A DNA stretch of 64,000 nt from Ferruginibacter paludis (GCF_030409685.1 NZ_JAUFQJ010000008.1:248001-312000); one strand, 5' to 3'. Numbered from the stretch's first letter, positions 16,681 through 26,894 are shown. The notes: generated by a model not told the origin, from the sequence alone. A program made the numbers and translations.

Positions 16681-19443
16681 ATGAGTCTTACAAAATATGA
16701 AGCGAAGCGGGATTTCACAAAAACGAAAGAACCCAAGGCAGGTAAAAGCAGGGATAAAAACAAGCTCGCATTTGTAATTCAAAAACATGATGCCACCCGC
16801 CTGCACTACGACTTTCGCCTGGAAATGGAAGGCGTGCTAAAAAGCTGGGCAGTGCCCAAAGGGCCATCCACTGACCCTAAGGAGAAACGGCTGGCGATGA
16901 TGGTAGAAGATCATCCCTTTGATTATAAAAATTTTGAAGGCCTGATACCAAAGGGTGAGTATGGTGGCGGTACAGTGATTGTTTGGGATGAAGGCACTTA
17001 CGAACCGCTTGAACCTATCACCGGTAAAAAAGCACAGGAAAAATATTTATTGCAGCAACTCAAAGCAGGCTCTTTAAAAATAAAATTGCATGGTCAAAAA
17101 CTGCAGGGTGAATTCGCATTGGTAAAAACGCATGGTATGGGCGAAAATGCCTGGTTGCTGATTAAACACAAAGATGATTTTGCATCTGCAAAAGATATTA
17201 CTAAAATGGATAAATCTGTTGTAAGCGGCAAGACCATTGCCAATATGGAAAAGACCAGCGAAAAAGTTTGGAAGGATGGCGGCGAGAAAACCATCGAAAA
17301 GCCGGCACCGGGTAGTAAAAAAAAAGCCCCCGCAAAACGGGCAAGTCTGAATAAACAGCAGGTTGAAAAGCCGGACGAAACAGACGTAGCTGCCATTTTA
17401 AAAAAATCACCCAAATCAGCCATGCCGGCGGGTATAACGCCCATGCTTGCTACATTGGTTGATGACCCGTTTGACGATCCCGACTGGTTGTTTGAAATTA
17501 AATGGGACGGATACCGGGCGCTCGCATTTGTAAATAAGGGCAAGGTAGAATTGCTTTCCCGCAACAATAAATCTTTTGATGAAAAATTTTATGCCATTCA
17601 CCAGGCACTGCAAAAGTGGAAAGCCAATGCGGTAACCGACGGTGAAATACTGGTGCTGAATGACAAGGGCATTTCGAACTTTGGTGATCTGCAAAACTGG
17701 CGCAGTGAAGCAGATGGACGGCTGGTATATTATATTTTCGATTTGCTTTGGTATGATGGGAAAAACCTGATGGATCTGCCGCTGGTGGAACGCCAGGCGG
17801 TGTTAAAAGAAATATTCCCCGAGGGCGATGACAGCATACGGCGGAGTGAAGTATTTGATGCCGGTGGTATCGAATTTTTTAAAGCCGCAGAAAAAATGGG
17901 GCTGGAAGGTATCATTGCTAAAAAGGCTTCAAGCTCCTATTCGCCTGGCTTACGTTCAAAGGAATGGCTGAAAATAAAAACACACCAGCGACAGGAAGTA
18001 GTGATTGCCGGGTACACAAAAAACGAAGACACTGCCAAACAATTCAGCTCACTTTTATTGGGTGTATACGAAGGGGGCGAACTGCAGTACGTCGGTAAAG
18101 TGGGCACCGGTTTTTCCAATCAACTGCAAAAAGAAATGATGGCAAAATTTAAACCGTTGATCACGACTAAAAGCCCTTTTAAAATGCAGCCGGATATCAA
18201 TAAGCCGTCGCGTTTCCGACCCGATCCGCCGACGGCAAAAGCTACCTGGCTTAAACCACAACTGGTATGCGAAGTAGCTTTTTCAGAAGTTACAAGCGAT
18301 GGTGTATTTCGTCATCCTTCCTTCCAGGGAATGCGGATAGATAAAAAAGCCAAAGATGTAGTAAGAGAAAAAGCAATACATGCAGAAGCTGTTGTAAATG
18401 ACAAGTCTGCACCCGCAATAAAAAAGGCGTCATCAAAAAAAACAGCAGCTGAAAAAACAGATGCAACAACTAACCTGATCAAGCCTCCAATAAAAGGTGG
18501 CCGTAAAACATTGCTGAATCCAACAGAAGAAACACAGGTACGTAAAGTTTGTGGACATGAGATTAAATTTACCAACCTCAGTAAAATTTATTGGCCGGAT
18601 GAGAAGATCACCAAACGGGATATGCTGAATTATTACTACCAGGTGGCGGATTACATTCTGCCTTATCTTAAAGACAGACCGATGTCCCTAAACAGGTTTC
18701 CCAATGGCATTAGTGGTCCGAGCTTTTACCAGAAAGACATCAAAGGCAAAGCACCGGAATGGATCACAAAAACTTTCCCTTATTCTACTAGTGACGGGGA
18801 AGATAAAGAATACCTGGTGGGTTCAGATGAGGCCGTGCTGTTATGGATGGCGTCGTTGGGATGCATTGAAATGAATCCCTGGTTCAGCCGCATTCAATCG
18901 CCGGATAACCCGGACTACTGTGTGATAGACCTGGATCCTGATAAAAATACTTTTGACCAGGTAATAGAAGCTGCGCTGGAAACAAAGAAAGTGTTGGATG
19001 CGATAGATGTTCCCTCCTACTGCAAAACATCCGGCTCTACAGGTATGCATATTTATATTCCACTGGGTGCAAAATACAGTTATGATCAGTCGCAAATGTT
19101 TGCAAGAATTGTTGTTAATATCGTCCACAATATGCTGCCCAAATTTACCAGTGTAGAACGCATGATTGCCAAACGAAAAGGCAAAATGTACCTCGATTTT
19201 TTACAGAACCGCCCGGGAGCAACCATTGCCGGCCCCTACTCGCTAAGGCCAAAAAAGGGTGCAACTGTTTCCATGCCATTGCATTGGGAAGAAGTTAAGA
19301 AAGGCCTAACCATGCAGCACTTCACTATTTTTAATACAATAGAAAGATTGAAAACAGAGGGCGATCCTTTTAAAGATGTATTGAAAAAAGGCATTGACCT
19401 GGAGAAGACAATTAAAAAAGCAGAAGCCATTTTTAATGATTAG
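16681..19443 (+). CDS. ligD: DNA ligase D (three-domain NHEJ ligase)
   Basis: A 920-residue multifunctional enzyme for non-homologous end joining. The order is phosphoesterase, ligase, polymerase. PE (about 28-170): FVIQKHDATRLHYDFRLE and SWAVPKGPS. ATP-dependent ligase (about 250-560): catalytic K274 in FEIKWDGYRA, motif IV-like MGLEGIIAKK, OB-fold EVAFSEVT. Primase-like polymerase (about 620-910): MSLNRFPNG, metal ligands D750/D752 in VIDLDPD, KTSGSTGMHIYIP. Two Lys/Ala-rich linkers join the domains. LigD normally works with a Ku protein that threads onto DNA ends; no ku gene is in the window. The gene stands alone, with a palindromic element immediately after its stop. Confidence 0.97.
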   Translation: MSLTKYEAKRDFTKTKEPKAGKSRDKNKLAFVIQKHDATRLHYDFRLEMEGVLKSWAVPKGPSTDPKEKRLAMMVEDHPFDYKNFEGLIPKGEYGGGTVIVWDEGTYEPLEPITGKKAQEKYLLQQLKAGSLKIKLHGQKLQGEFALVKTHGMGENAWLLIKHKDDFASAKDITKMDKSVVSGKTIANMEKTSEKVWKDGGEKTIEKPAPGSKKKAPAKRASLNKQQVEKPDETDVAAILKKSPKSAMPAGITPMLATLVDDPFDDPDWLFEIKWDGYRALAFVNKGKVELLSRNNKSFDEKFYAIHQALQKWKANAVTDGEILVLNDKGISNFGDLQNWRSEADGRLVYYIFDLLWYDGKNLMDLPLVERQAVLKEIFPEGDDSIRRSEVFDAGGIEFFKAAEKMGLEGIIAKKASSSYSPGLRSKEWLKIKTHQRQEVVIAGYTKNEDTAKQFSSLLLGVYEGGELQYVGKVGTGFSNQLQKEMMAKFKPLITTKSPFKMQPDINKPSRFRPDPPTAKATWLKPQLVCEVAFSEVTSDGVFRHPSFQGMRIDKKAKDVVREKAIHAEAVVNDKSAPAIKKASSKKTAAEKTDATTNLIKPPIKGGRKTLLNPTEETQVRKVCGHEIKFTNLSKIYWPDEKITKRDMLNYYYQVADYILPYLKDRPMSLNRFPNGISGPSFYQKDIKGKAPEWITKTFPYSTSDGEDKEYLVGSDEAVLLWMASLGCIEMNPWFSRIQSPDNPDYCVIDLDPDKNTFDQVIEAALETKKVLDAIDVPSYCKTSGSTGMHIYIPLGAKYSYDQSQMFARIVVNIVHNMLPKFTSVERMIAKRKGKMYLDFLQNRPGATIAGPYSLRPKKGATVSMPLHWEEVKKGLTMQHFTIFNTIERLKTEGDPFKDVLKKGIDLEKTIKKAEAIFND

Positions 19444-19447
19444 GCAG

Positions 19448-19562
19448 TCAATGTCGTTTAGTTAAGTAAATTTAGCCCGAGGGAAAAGGTGGCCGACCTT
19501 ATTAAATAACTGATAACTATAAAAAGGTCGACCACCTTCATTCGCTAAGTAAACGACATTGA
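19448..19562. repeat. 115-bp palindromic MITE-like element
   Basis: Perfect 13-bp terminal inverted repeats, TCAATGTCGTTTA at 19448-19460 and TAAACGACATTGA at 19550-19562. Inner arms AAGGTGGCCGACCTT (19486-19500) and AAGGTCGACCACCTT (19524-19538) pair with one mismatch. The element carries no gene. It lies 4 bp after the ligD stop, between convergent genes. It could be a non-autonomous transposon remnant or a large bidirectional terminator-like hairpin. Confidence 0.65.
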
Positions 19563-19621
19563 TTCGGAAGTATACAAAATCTGCAGTTAAATTATTGAAT
19601 TCTTTGCGTTTGGGCAATCGC

Positions 19622-21160
19622 CTATTTGCCGGCTTTTAGTTTATCCAATAGTTCAAATTCATTTTTATACAAGACAGGTTTAGCTGTTGCGGTGGTATTT
19701 ATTTCGAGTATGGTACCTTTTGCTTTATCATAAGCATTCCATTGCGGCAATCCGTTCCCGTTGGGGTTGCCGGTTTTAATAAACTGCAGCCAGTAAGTTG
19801 ACATCAGTTCCTGCACATCAAAATCAGATTGCTTCCATGGCCGGTTCCATAAATGCAGTGTATGCAAAGCAAAAGGAACTTCAGATGTGTGAAAGGCCCC
19901 GTAATTGGGGAAACCCGGCTTGTCTGTTGGAACATAACCGCCTTCATAAATAAAGGTTGGCTTTTTATTATATGCTGCCATCAGATAGGCTGACAGCGAT
20001 GCAAAATTCAATATAGCAAGTTTTGCCTGGCTTGCCTGTGCCTCACCATCACTGCCTGCTGGAAAAACTCTTAAGTAATCGGCGGCATTGGCGCCATAAT
20101 TTTCTTTGGCCTGCTGAATAAATTTTTCTGCTGTAATATCCGGTTTACCAAATAACCCTCCATCACCTTTTACCCAACCCATCATTACAGGCACATTATT
20201 ATGTTTACCCTCTTTAAATGTCTGCATAAAATCAACCGGCAAGGCGTATCCGTCCAGTGTTAGTCCCATGCGCATGCCACCCAAATCCTGGGAGGCTTTC
20301 AGTATTTCTTCAGCGGATTTATTTCTCAATTCACTGATAGATGAAGCACCTGCTTTTTTCTGTAACTCCAGCCCAATTTTTTCTGCTGATTGCAATGAAG
20401 CCGGTGCAAGACCTGCCAGCAGTCCACCACTTTCCAATATGGCACCCTGGAAAAGCCCCTTTGCCAATGGTGAAGCCAGCAAAGCATTTACGCTCATCGA
20501 ACCGGCTGATTGTCCGCCAATGGTTACCTGGTTTGGATTACCGCCAAAAGCCGCAATATTTTTTTTCACCCACTGCAGCGCAGCCACCTGGTCAAGCAAG
20601 CCATAGTTACCGGATGCATTGTTTTGTTCTTTAGTCAATTCAGGATGCGCCATAAACCCGAATGGCCCTACGCGGTAATTGATGCTAACAAAAACGATCC
20701 CTCTTTTCGCCATCTCTTCCCCGTCATAAATGGCGCAGGCTGCAGACCCTGAATTAAATCCTCCCCCGTATATCCATACAAATACAGGTCTTTTTTCATT
20801 GGCTGTTTTTGCACCCGACCATACATTCAGGTACAAACAATCCTCACTCAGTGGCGCCGGAGGAGCAATAAATTCTTCCGACCAGCACAAAAAGGGTGCA
20901 GGTGTTGGCTGAACGGGACTTGCAGAAAAAGCGGTGCACTGCTTCACTCCCTGCCAGTCTGCAGCGGGTTGCGGCGCTTTCCAACGCAATGCACCCGCTG
21001 GCGGAGCAGCAAAAGGAATGCCTTTGAAAATACTGATATTGTTGTGGATATATCCCGCAACAATACCGTTGGAGGTTGTAACTATATTTAATTGCGCAGT
21101 TAAAACATGACCTGTTAAGAAGAAAAGAATGGTAGTAAAAAAAGGCTTATTAAATCGCAT
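19622..21160 (-). CDS. Type B carboxylesterase, secreted
   Basis: I start at 21160 (MRFNKPFFTTILFFLTGHVLTAQ), which gives a good signal peptide; the frame extends 14 codons further without one. The 513-residue protein is a typical type B carboxylesterase/lipase: oxyanion GGGFNSGS, conserved SEDCLYLNVW, nucleophile S218 in TIGGQSAGSMSVNALL, NYRVGPFGF, and the late segment FHTSEVPFAL that carries the catalytic-His region. It hydrolyses carboxylic esters in the periplasm or outside the cell. It is followed on the same strand by the GH42 gene upstream (167 bp), which suggests joint use of decorated glycans. Confidence 0.92.
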   Translation of the reverse strand: MRFNKPFFTTILFFLTGHVLTAQLNIVTTSNGIVAGYIHNNISIFKGIPFAAPPAGALRWKAPQPAADWQGVKQCTAFSASPVQPTPAPFLCWSEEFIAPPAPLSEDCLYLNVWSGAKTANEKRPVFVWIYGGGFNSGSAACAIYDGEEMAKRGIVFVSINYRVGPFGFMAHPELTKEQNNASGNYGLLDQVAALQWVKKNIAAFGGNPNQVTIGGQSAGSMSVNALLASPLAKGLFQGAILESGGLLAGLAPASLQSAEKIGLELQKKAGASSISELRNKSAEEILKASQDLGGMRMGLTLDGYALPVDFMQTFKEGKHNNVPVMMGWVKGDGGLFGKPDITAEKFIQQAKENYGANAADYLRVFPAGSDGEAQASQAKLAILNFASLSAYLMAAYNKKPTFIYEGGYVPTDKPGFPNYGAFHTSEVPFALHTLHLWNRPWKQSDFDVQELMSTYWLQFIKTGNPNGNGLPQWNAYDKAKGTILEINTTATAKPVLYKNEFELLDKLKAGK

Positions 21161-21327
21161 GACTGTATAATATTGTGTGAAGAAAGAATTTGTACTATTC
21201 ATAACAACGGGTTGACAAGTTGGCTTTGTTCTATTCGTTTTTTAAGGCATCTTTTTATTATTTTGACAGTGTGGTTAAACCGCTGTGCAAAAAGATCATC
21301 CCAGGTTAAAGCCATTTTTTTTTACAC

Positions 21328-23412
21328 TTATTTCTCTTCAATAATCAATACGCCCCAGGGCTTAAGTTGTTGCTGGCTATCTTTTAGTATGGATGAATCA
21401 CCAAGTAATTCTTTGCCATCGGGATAAGGATATTTAAGACTGATTGCAGTGGCTGAATAATTAAAGTAATAATGAATCAGTTTGCCCTTTTCATTTACGC
21501 CTGATTTTGTTATTACAGGAAACGCAAGCTGCTGATCTGTTCCCCACAAGCCGGCTTTTTTTACCGCATCTTCCATTATTTTATTGGTAACCGCTGTACT
21601 TGTCATGCAGCCTATGTAAGTGGCTAACCCTTTACCATAGCTATTTTCAGTAATGGCTGCATATTTTCCCCAAACTGGATGATCATAAGCCGCTAACACT
21701 TTTGCAGATGTGGGTATAATCAATTCCATCCAGGTTGTTACTGCATTGTTCTCCTTGCCAACATTAAACGGATCGCTTTTTAAAGTAACATTTTGTGGGA
21801 TGGTAAACTGGCTGTAACTGATACCACAAGCTTCATTGATAATACCTGGTTGAAGTGTTGTGCGCACCTTTACATTCTGATCGGAAAAGCCGCTTTTAAA
21901 TGTATACACAATGTGACCACCGTTTTTCACAAAGCGGTTTAAATGCTGCAATAAACTATCGGGTGCCGCATACAATGCCGGTACAATAAGCAGTTTGTAA
22001 TCGTCTATATTTTTGCTGGAAGGATCAACAAAATCTACCCCGATATTCATGTGGTACAACGCATCATATAATGGCCGCAGTATATCATTGTAACCTTCCC
22101 TTGATCCCCATCCAAAGCCAAACCACTTAAATGCGGTAAGCGCTTCATTGCTGAAGAGAATGGCTGCTTTGTTTGTCTTTTTAAGGTTGACTAAATGTGA
22201 GCTTAGTTTCTCAAAATCGTTGCCGATGGTTTTTGCTTCATCGTATGTTGGGTTCGGTTCAAAGTCGTGACTTAACAATCCCTTCCAGTAAGTTTCGGCT
22301 GCATTGTGAATGGAATGCCAGTGCCAGTACTCTACCATGTTTGCGCCGGAGGCCAGGTGGCTAAAAGCCTGCAGTCTTAACTGACCGGGATAAGGTACCC
22401 ATTGCGGAAAACCCTGCGCTTCTGTTTCAATTACAAAATAATTTTTCCCCGCCTTCATTGAACGGGCCATATCGCCGCCAAAAGATATTTCGGTTCCGGT
22501 AAGAGCATCCTGTGTTGGATGGTAGATATCTATGCCTGCAATATCCAATGCTTTGGCTGCGGCAAAATGATCTACATCCGGCTGAACACCGTAAGAATAA
22601 CCCCGCCATTCCAAATCGAAATTTTGTGTGATAAACTGGCCCGGATGTTTGTATTCCTTTACAATAGCTGCCTGCCAGCCAAGATAATCTGTTACAAGCT
22701 TGCGTTGAAACTTTGCAAATTCAGCACCCAGGCTTGCGTTGATGGTGCCGGTGGCAGATGGAAAATCATCCCAGTTATTGATCCGGTTGCTCCAGTAATC
22801 CAATCCAAAAGCTTTGTTTAAACTATCCAGTGATTTGTATTTTTCCTTCATGTATAAAACAAAAAGCTGTTGCACATTTGGCCCGGCGGTATTATAAGCT
22901 TTGGTTTCATTGTCTACCTGGTAGCCAATTATAGCAGGGTGATCTTTTACATGTTCCATTATTTTCCTGATCACCCGCTCTGCATAAAAACGAAAATTGG
23001 CATTGGTGATATCCATGTTTTGCCGGGCGCCGTATTGATTTTGTCCGGCTGGTGTTATTGCCAGTACTGCGGGATATTTTTTTACCAGCCAGGTAGGAAT
23101 GGCATACGTCGGCGTACCAACAAATACACTTATACCTGCTTTATACATGGCATTGAGTACACGGTCAATATGCGAAAAGTCGTACACGCTATCCTGTGGT
23201 TCTACGGTACTCCAGGTAGATTCTGCTATCCGTACCACATTGATGCCAGCAGCTTTCATCATTTGTATATCCTTATCCAGCCGCTCGTATGGCATATACT
23301 CATCGTAATAGGCAACGCCAAAAAGCAGCTTATTCGTTGCAGGCGTTTGGGCTGATAGCAGTGTGGCTGCACCGAAAAATATTACAAGAAAGAAGGTTAA
23401 TTTATTGATCAT
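21328..23412 (-). CDS. Beta-galactosidase, glycoside hydrolase family 42, exported
   Basis: A 694-residue enzyme with a signal peptide (about residues 1-21, ending LLSAQ). The TIM barrel starts LLFGVAYYDEYMPYERLDKDI and includes NVVRIAESTWSTVEP, both GH42 landmarks. The acid/base Glu is E169 in GYQVDNET, and the nucleophile is most likely E329 in YFVIETEAQGFPQW. A trimerisation-like domain follows (about 400-600: LLIVPALYAAP, GGHIVYTFKSG) and then a small C-terminal beta domain. GH42 enzymes release terminal galactose from oligosaccharides. Export and the esterase neighbour suggest periplasmic breakdown of plant or algal glycans. Confidence 0.93.
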   Translation of the reverse strand: MINKLTFFLVIFFGAATLLSAQTPATNKLLFGVAYYDEYMPYERLDKDIQMMKAAGINVVRIAESTWSTVEPQDSVYDFSHIDRVLNAMYKAGISVFVGTPTYAIPTWLVKKYPAVLAITPAGQNQYGARQNMDITNANFRFYAERVIRKIMEHVKDHPAIIGYQVDNETKAYNTAGPNVQQLFVLYMKEKYKSLDSLNKAFGLDYWSNRINNWDDFPSATGTINASLGAEFAKFQRKLVTDYLGWQAAIVKEYKHPGQFITQNFDLEWRGYSYGVQPDVDHFAAAKALDIAGIDIYHPTQDALTGTEISFGGDMARSMKAGKNYFVIETEAQGFPQWVPYPGQLRLQAFSHLASGANMVEYWHWHSIHNAAETYWKGLLSHDFEPNPTYDEAKTIGNDFEKLSSHLVNLKKTNKAAILFSNEALTAFKWFGFGWGSREGYNDILRPLYDALYHMNIGVDFVDPSSKNIDDYKLLIVPALYAAPDSLLQHLNRFVKNGGHIVYTFKSGFSDQNVKVRTTLQPGIINEACGISYSQFTIPQNVTLKSDPFNVGKENNAVTTWMELIIPTSAKVLAAYDHPVWGKYAAITENSYGKGLATYIGCMTSTAVTNKIMEDAVKKAGLWGTDQQLAFPVITKSGVNEKGKLIHYYFNYSATAISLKYPYPDGKELLGDSSILKDSQQQLKPWGVLIIEEK

Positions 23413-23813
23413 TTTGTCAAGGTGATTTTAATTAAGCAAGCTACTGATTTTATATATCGTTCTTCACTATCTATTTAGAAAGTAAGGATACTCACCCATA
23501 TCAATCAACTTTTCATGAAGAAGATTTTAGCCATTTCAAGAGTTAGTTACCGCCGCCAACTGATGATTATTATGGCAGGCACGAAAGCTGTTATTTTTTA
23601 CATTGGCTGTAAAGATGATTAAAAATCGCCTGGGGGAACTCTCTATTAGCCTACCTAATTTTATGGTGATTTTCAACCCGATTCCTTTGAATTTTTAATA
23701 TTCGGACTCCCTCCGTGGCCGATGGGTATTGGTTCTGCTATTTGTAATTCAACAGTGTATTTTGTTTCGTGCTTCAGTAATCTTTGTTATCTTATGCCTG
23801 CAATTAACTGAAT
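23413..23813. other. 401-bp divergent intergenic region
   Basis: It separates the minus-strand GH42 gene from the first plus-strand histidine kinase and must hold both promoters. A TAATCTTTG at about 23780-23788 resembles the Bacteroidota -7 element but with one extra spacer base, and I see no matching -33 at the right distance. There is no gene. Confidence 0.45.
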
Positions 23814-26156
23814 ATGAAAAAATTACCCGGCTTGCTGCTATTCCTCTTTACCGCACTTTCAACACAGGCACAATACAAGGTGCGGTTTGTTTTAAAAGAA
23901 CAAACCGCCATTCACCACGACAGTATTTTTATAACCGGCACTTTCAGCAACTGGGATTCAACCGCCAATAAAGAATTCCTTTTATTGCCACTGGCAGCCA
24001 GCGAAAAATCAATCACATTGACTTTAAAAGCTGGTATCATCAAATATAAATTTCACAGGGGCAGTTGGCTGACTGTTGAAAAACAGGATAACGGCGACGA
24101 GGTGCCGGATCGTACCATCACTATAAATAAAAATACTACGCTTACAGACAGTGTGCTAAGATGGCGTGATCAGATGTTTGTTGATAAATGGTATGCACTT
24201 GCCAAAGAAAAGGAAGATACCGGCCGGATAAAAATATTAGCCTCGATTGCATACGCTTATGGATTTTATAACGAATATTTCAATGCTGATTCTGCCTTGA
24301 TGTATGCCCAGGAAGCACTTCAGTTACAGCAAAAAGTAATGGCTTCTTCAAACAACAAGTTATCGTACCGTTCAGACTATACAATCCAGTTGATCACGCT
24401 TCAGGAGGTAGTTGCTTCACTCATGCATTCTTTTGGAAATTATCCAAAAGCGCTGGAGTTAAGATTGGAAAATTTAAACCTGGCAGAAAAGGAAACTGAT
24501 AAATTTTTACTTGTAGGCACCACCCTGAGTATTTCCAATGATTATCTTGCGATGAAAGATTATCAGCATGTATTGAGTTATGGTAAATCGGCGGATTCAA
24601 TTCTAAGCAAATTAAACCCTGCTGACCCAAGGTTTCCATCAAGTAGATGGAATACAAATTTTAGCATTGTTACTGCCTTTTATAACCTGCAACTACCGGA
24701 TTCTGCTTTACCCTATGCAAATCAAATGAAAATGATAAAAGGGTTAGCTTTCCCAGAGGCATACCAGGCCTCAGCCAACAGATTACTTGCAGATTTGTAT
24801 GCAGCAAAAGGAGAAAACAACACTGCGCTCAACTTTTACAGACAGGCTATTCCGTATAGTGTTGATTACTGGATTGCCCCGGCTAATGTAGGTATGGCAA
24901 AGCTATTTCAAAAAGAAGGCCGCCTGGACTCAGCCCTGTTCTATGCGAGGAAGGCTTTAACTTTTTATCAAACTCAAAAAATAACTGTTCAGTCATGGGG
25001 CGAAAATTCTGATTATTTTATTGCAGAAATAAGCCCTCTCATTGCCGATCTATACAACGCAAACGGGCAGTTGGACAGTGCTTATAAGTACCTCCATCTT
25101 TCTGTATTACTAAAAGACAGCCTGTATAATTCGGGGAAAGTAAGACAATTTCAAACACTCTCTTTCAATGAATCGTCCCGCCGCCAGCAACTGGAACAGC
25201 AGCGTAAAGAAGCACAGGAGCAATACCAGACAAAAATAAAAATCTACGGGTTAATTACGGCAATGGCTGTATTTCTGCTCGTGGCCTTTGTTTTATTCAG
25301 AAATAACAAACAAAAACAAAAAGCCAATACCATCCTGCAATCTCAAAAACTGGAAATAGAAACCACGCTCGGAGAATTACGGAATACCCAAAAGCAATTG
25401 ATACAGTCTGAAAAGATGGCTTCGCTTGGCGAACTCACCGCAGGCATAGCGCATGAAATTCAAAACCCGTTAAATTTTGTAAACAATTTTTCAGAGGTAA
25501 ATAAAGAGTTGATTGCCGAAATGAAAGAAGCCATCAACAGCGGTAATTATGAAGAAGTAAAAACGATTGCCAGTGACATTGAACAGAATGAAGAAAAAAT
25601 AAATCATCATGGCAAACGGGCGGATGGCATTGTAAAGGGTATGCTGCAACACAGCCGCACAAGCAACGCAATAAAAGAACCTACAGATATCAATAAGCTG
25701 GCGGATGAATACATGCGCCTCTCCTACCACGGCCTTCGTGCAAAAGACAAGTCTTTCAATGCAATATTGAAAACGGATTTTGATGATACAATCGGCAACA
25801 TCAACATCATTCCGCCGGACATCGGCAGGGTAATCTTAAATTTAATCACCAATGCTTTTTACGCAGTAGATGAGAAAAAAAAATCAGGAATTGAAAACTA
25901 TGAACCGACTGTTTTGATAAGCACAAAAAAGAAAAATGATTATGTAGAGGTTGCTGTGAAAGACAACGGCAACGGTATCCCGCAAAAAATAGTAGACAAA
26001 ATCTTTCAGCCATTTTTTACAACAAAACCCACCGGACAAGGTACAGGATTAGGGCTGAGTTTAAGTTATGACATAATAAAAGCGCATGGTGGTGAGATAA
26101 AAGTACAAACCAAAGAAAACGAAGGCACTGTATTCACGATTAAATTACCAGTTTAG
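23814..26156 (+). CDS. Histidine kinase A: CBM-like cap, periplasmic TPRs, one TM, HisKA/HATPase
   Basis: A 780-residue membrane sensor kinase. Signal peptide 1-19. Residues about 21-110 look like a starch-binding/CBM20-48-type beta sandwich (SIFITGTFSNWDST, GIIKYKFHRGSW, EVPDRTITI), which no other kinase in the array has. TPR-like helices occupy about 135-450. One TM helix is at about 477-495, then a short coiled coil, the phospho-acceptor H547 in AHEIQNPLNF, N-box NLITNAFYAV (N680), G1 DNGNGIP (717-723) and FTTKPTGQGTGLGLSLSYDI. It should autophosphorylate in response to a periplasmic cue, possibly a glycan. No response regulator is adjacent, so its partner is unknown. Confidence 0.93.
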   Translation: MKKLPGLLLFLFTALSTQAQYKVRFVLKEQTAIHHDSIFITGTFSNWDSTANKEFLLLPLAASEKSITLTLKAGIIKYKFHRGSWLTVEKQDNGDEVPDRTITINKNTTLTDSVLRWRDQMFVDKWYALAKEKEDTGRIKILASIAYAYGFYNEYFNADSALMYAQEALQLQQKVMASSNNKLSYRSDYTIQLITLQEVVASLMHSFGNYPKALELRLENLNLAEKETDKFLLVGTTLSISNDYLAMKDYQHVLSYGKSADSILSKLNPADPRFPSSRWNTNFSIVTAFYNLQLPDSALPYANQMKMIKGLAFPEAYQASANRLLADLYAAKGENNTALNFYRQAIPYSVDYWIAPANVGMAKLFQKEGRLDSALFYARKALTFYQTQKITVQSWGENSDYFIAEISPLIADLYNANGQLDSAYKYLHLSVLLKDSLYNSGKVRQFQTLSFNESSRRQQLEQQRKEAQEQYQTKIKIYGLITAMAVFLLVAFVLFRNNKQKQKANTILQSQKLEIETTLGELRNTQKQLIQSEKMASLGELTAGIAHEIQNPLNFVNNFSEVNKELIAEMKEAINSGNYEEVKTIASDIEQNEEKINHHGKRADGIVKGMLQHSRTSNAIKEPTDINKLADEYMRLSYHGLRAKDKSFNAILKTDFDDTIGNINIIPPDIGRVILNLITNAFYAVDEKKKSGIENYEPTVLISTKKKNDYVEVAVKDNGNGIPQKIVDKIFQPFFTTKPTGQGTGLGLSLSYDIIKAHGGEIKVQTKENEGTVFTIKLPV

Positions 26157-26372
26157 CGCATGATGAAAAAACGCTTCTGTCGCAGTCTTTTTTTGCGTCA
26201 GTCAGTCTACAGAACAGTGTAAAGTTTGAACATTTGGGAGGCTGCAATACCACCCGGGCCAGAACAAGACGAGTCAGAACTCAAAAAATATAATTAACTT
26301 TCTCTACCCTTTATAAAGCCGGTGCAAAATACGCATCATCACTTCATTGTCATTTAATATAAAAACCAACAC

Positions 26373-26894
26373 ATGAAACCAGCTTTACGCAAGCCTGTAA
26401 TTACCATTGCTTTTATTACTTTACTTTTTGCAGCCTGTAGTAACAATAAACCAAACACAGCAAGCGATGAAATGCAGGTTGCGGCTATGCTCGACTCGTT
26501 TAATGTTGCCGCAGCAAAAGCTGACTACAATAAATACTTTAATTACTATACCAGCGACGCCATATTTACCGGTACCGATGCTACAGAGCGCTGGGATAAA
26601 AAATCTTTTATGGCCTGGGCCAAACCTATTTTTGATAAAGGTCACGCCTGGAATTTTACTGCACTGGAGCGTCATATTTATTTTGATAAAACCGGCAGCC
26701 TTGCCTGGTTTGATGAATTATTGAATACCCAAATGAAAATTTGTCGTGGCTCCGGCGTGCTCGTAAAACAGGGCAAAGATTGGAAAGTACAGCAGTACAT
26801 TTTATCTACCACCATTCCCAATGAGCAGTTAGATAGCATAGTAAAAATCAAAACGCCACTGGAAGATGCAATCATTAAAAAGCTGTCAAAATAA
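26373..26894 (+). CDS. NTF2-like lipoprotein
   Basis: A 173-residue protein with a lipoprotein signal (LLFAAC; Cys about residue 22). The mature part is an NTF2/SnoaL/DUF4440-like cone fold: VAAMLDSFNVAAAKADYNKYFNYYTSDAIFTGTDATERW, then KSFMAWAK, then LAWFDELL, then SGVLVKQGKDWKVQQYIL. The last block (G-V-L-V-K-x-G-x-D-W-K-V-x-x-Y) is the usual C-terminal signature. Such domains bind small hydrophobic ligands or act as simple enzymes. It stands alone between kinase A and the FIST gene, on the same strand. A ligand-binding role for the signalling locus is possible but not shown. Confidence 0.85.
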   Translation: MKPALRKPVITIAFITLLFAACSNNKPNTASDEMQVAAMLDSFNVAAAKADYNKYFNYYTSDAIFTGTDATERWDKKSFMAWAKPIFDKGHAWNFTALERHIYFDKTGSLAWFDELLNTQMKICRGSGVLVKQGKDWKVQQYILSTTIPNEQLDSIVKIKTPLEDAIIKKLSK

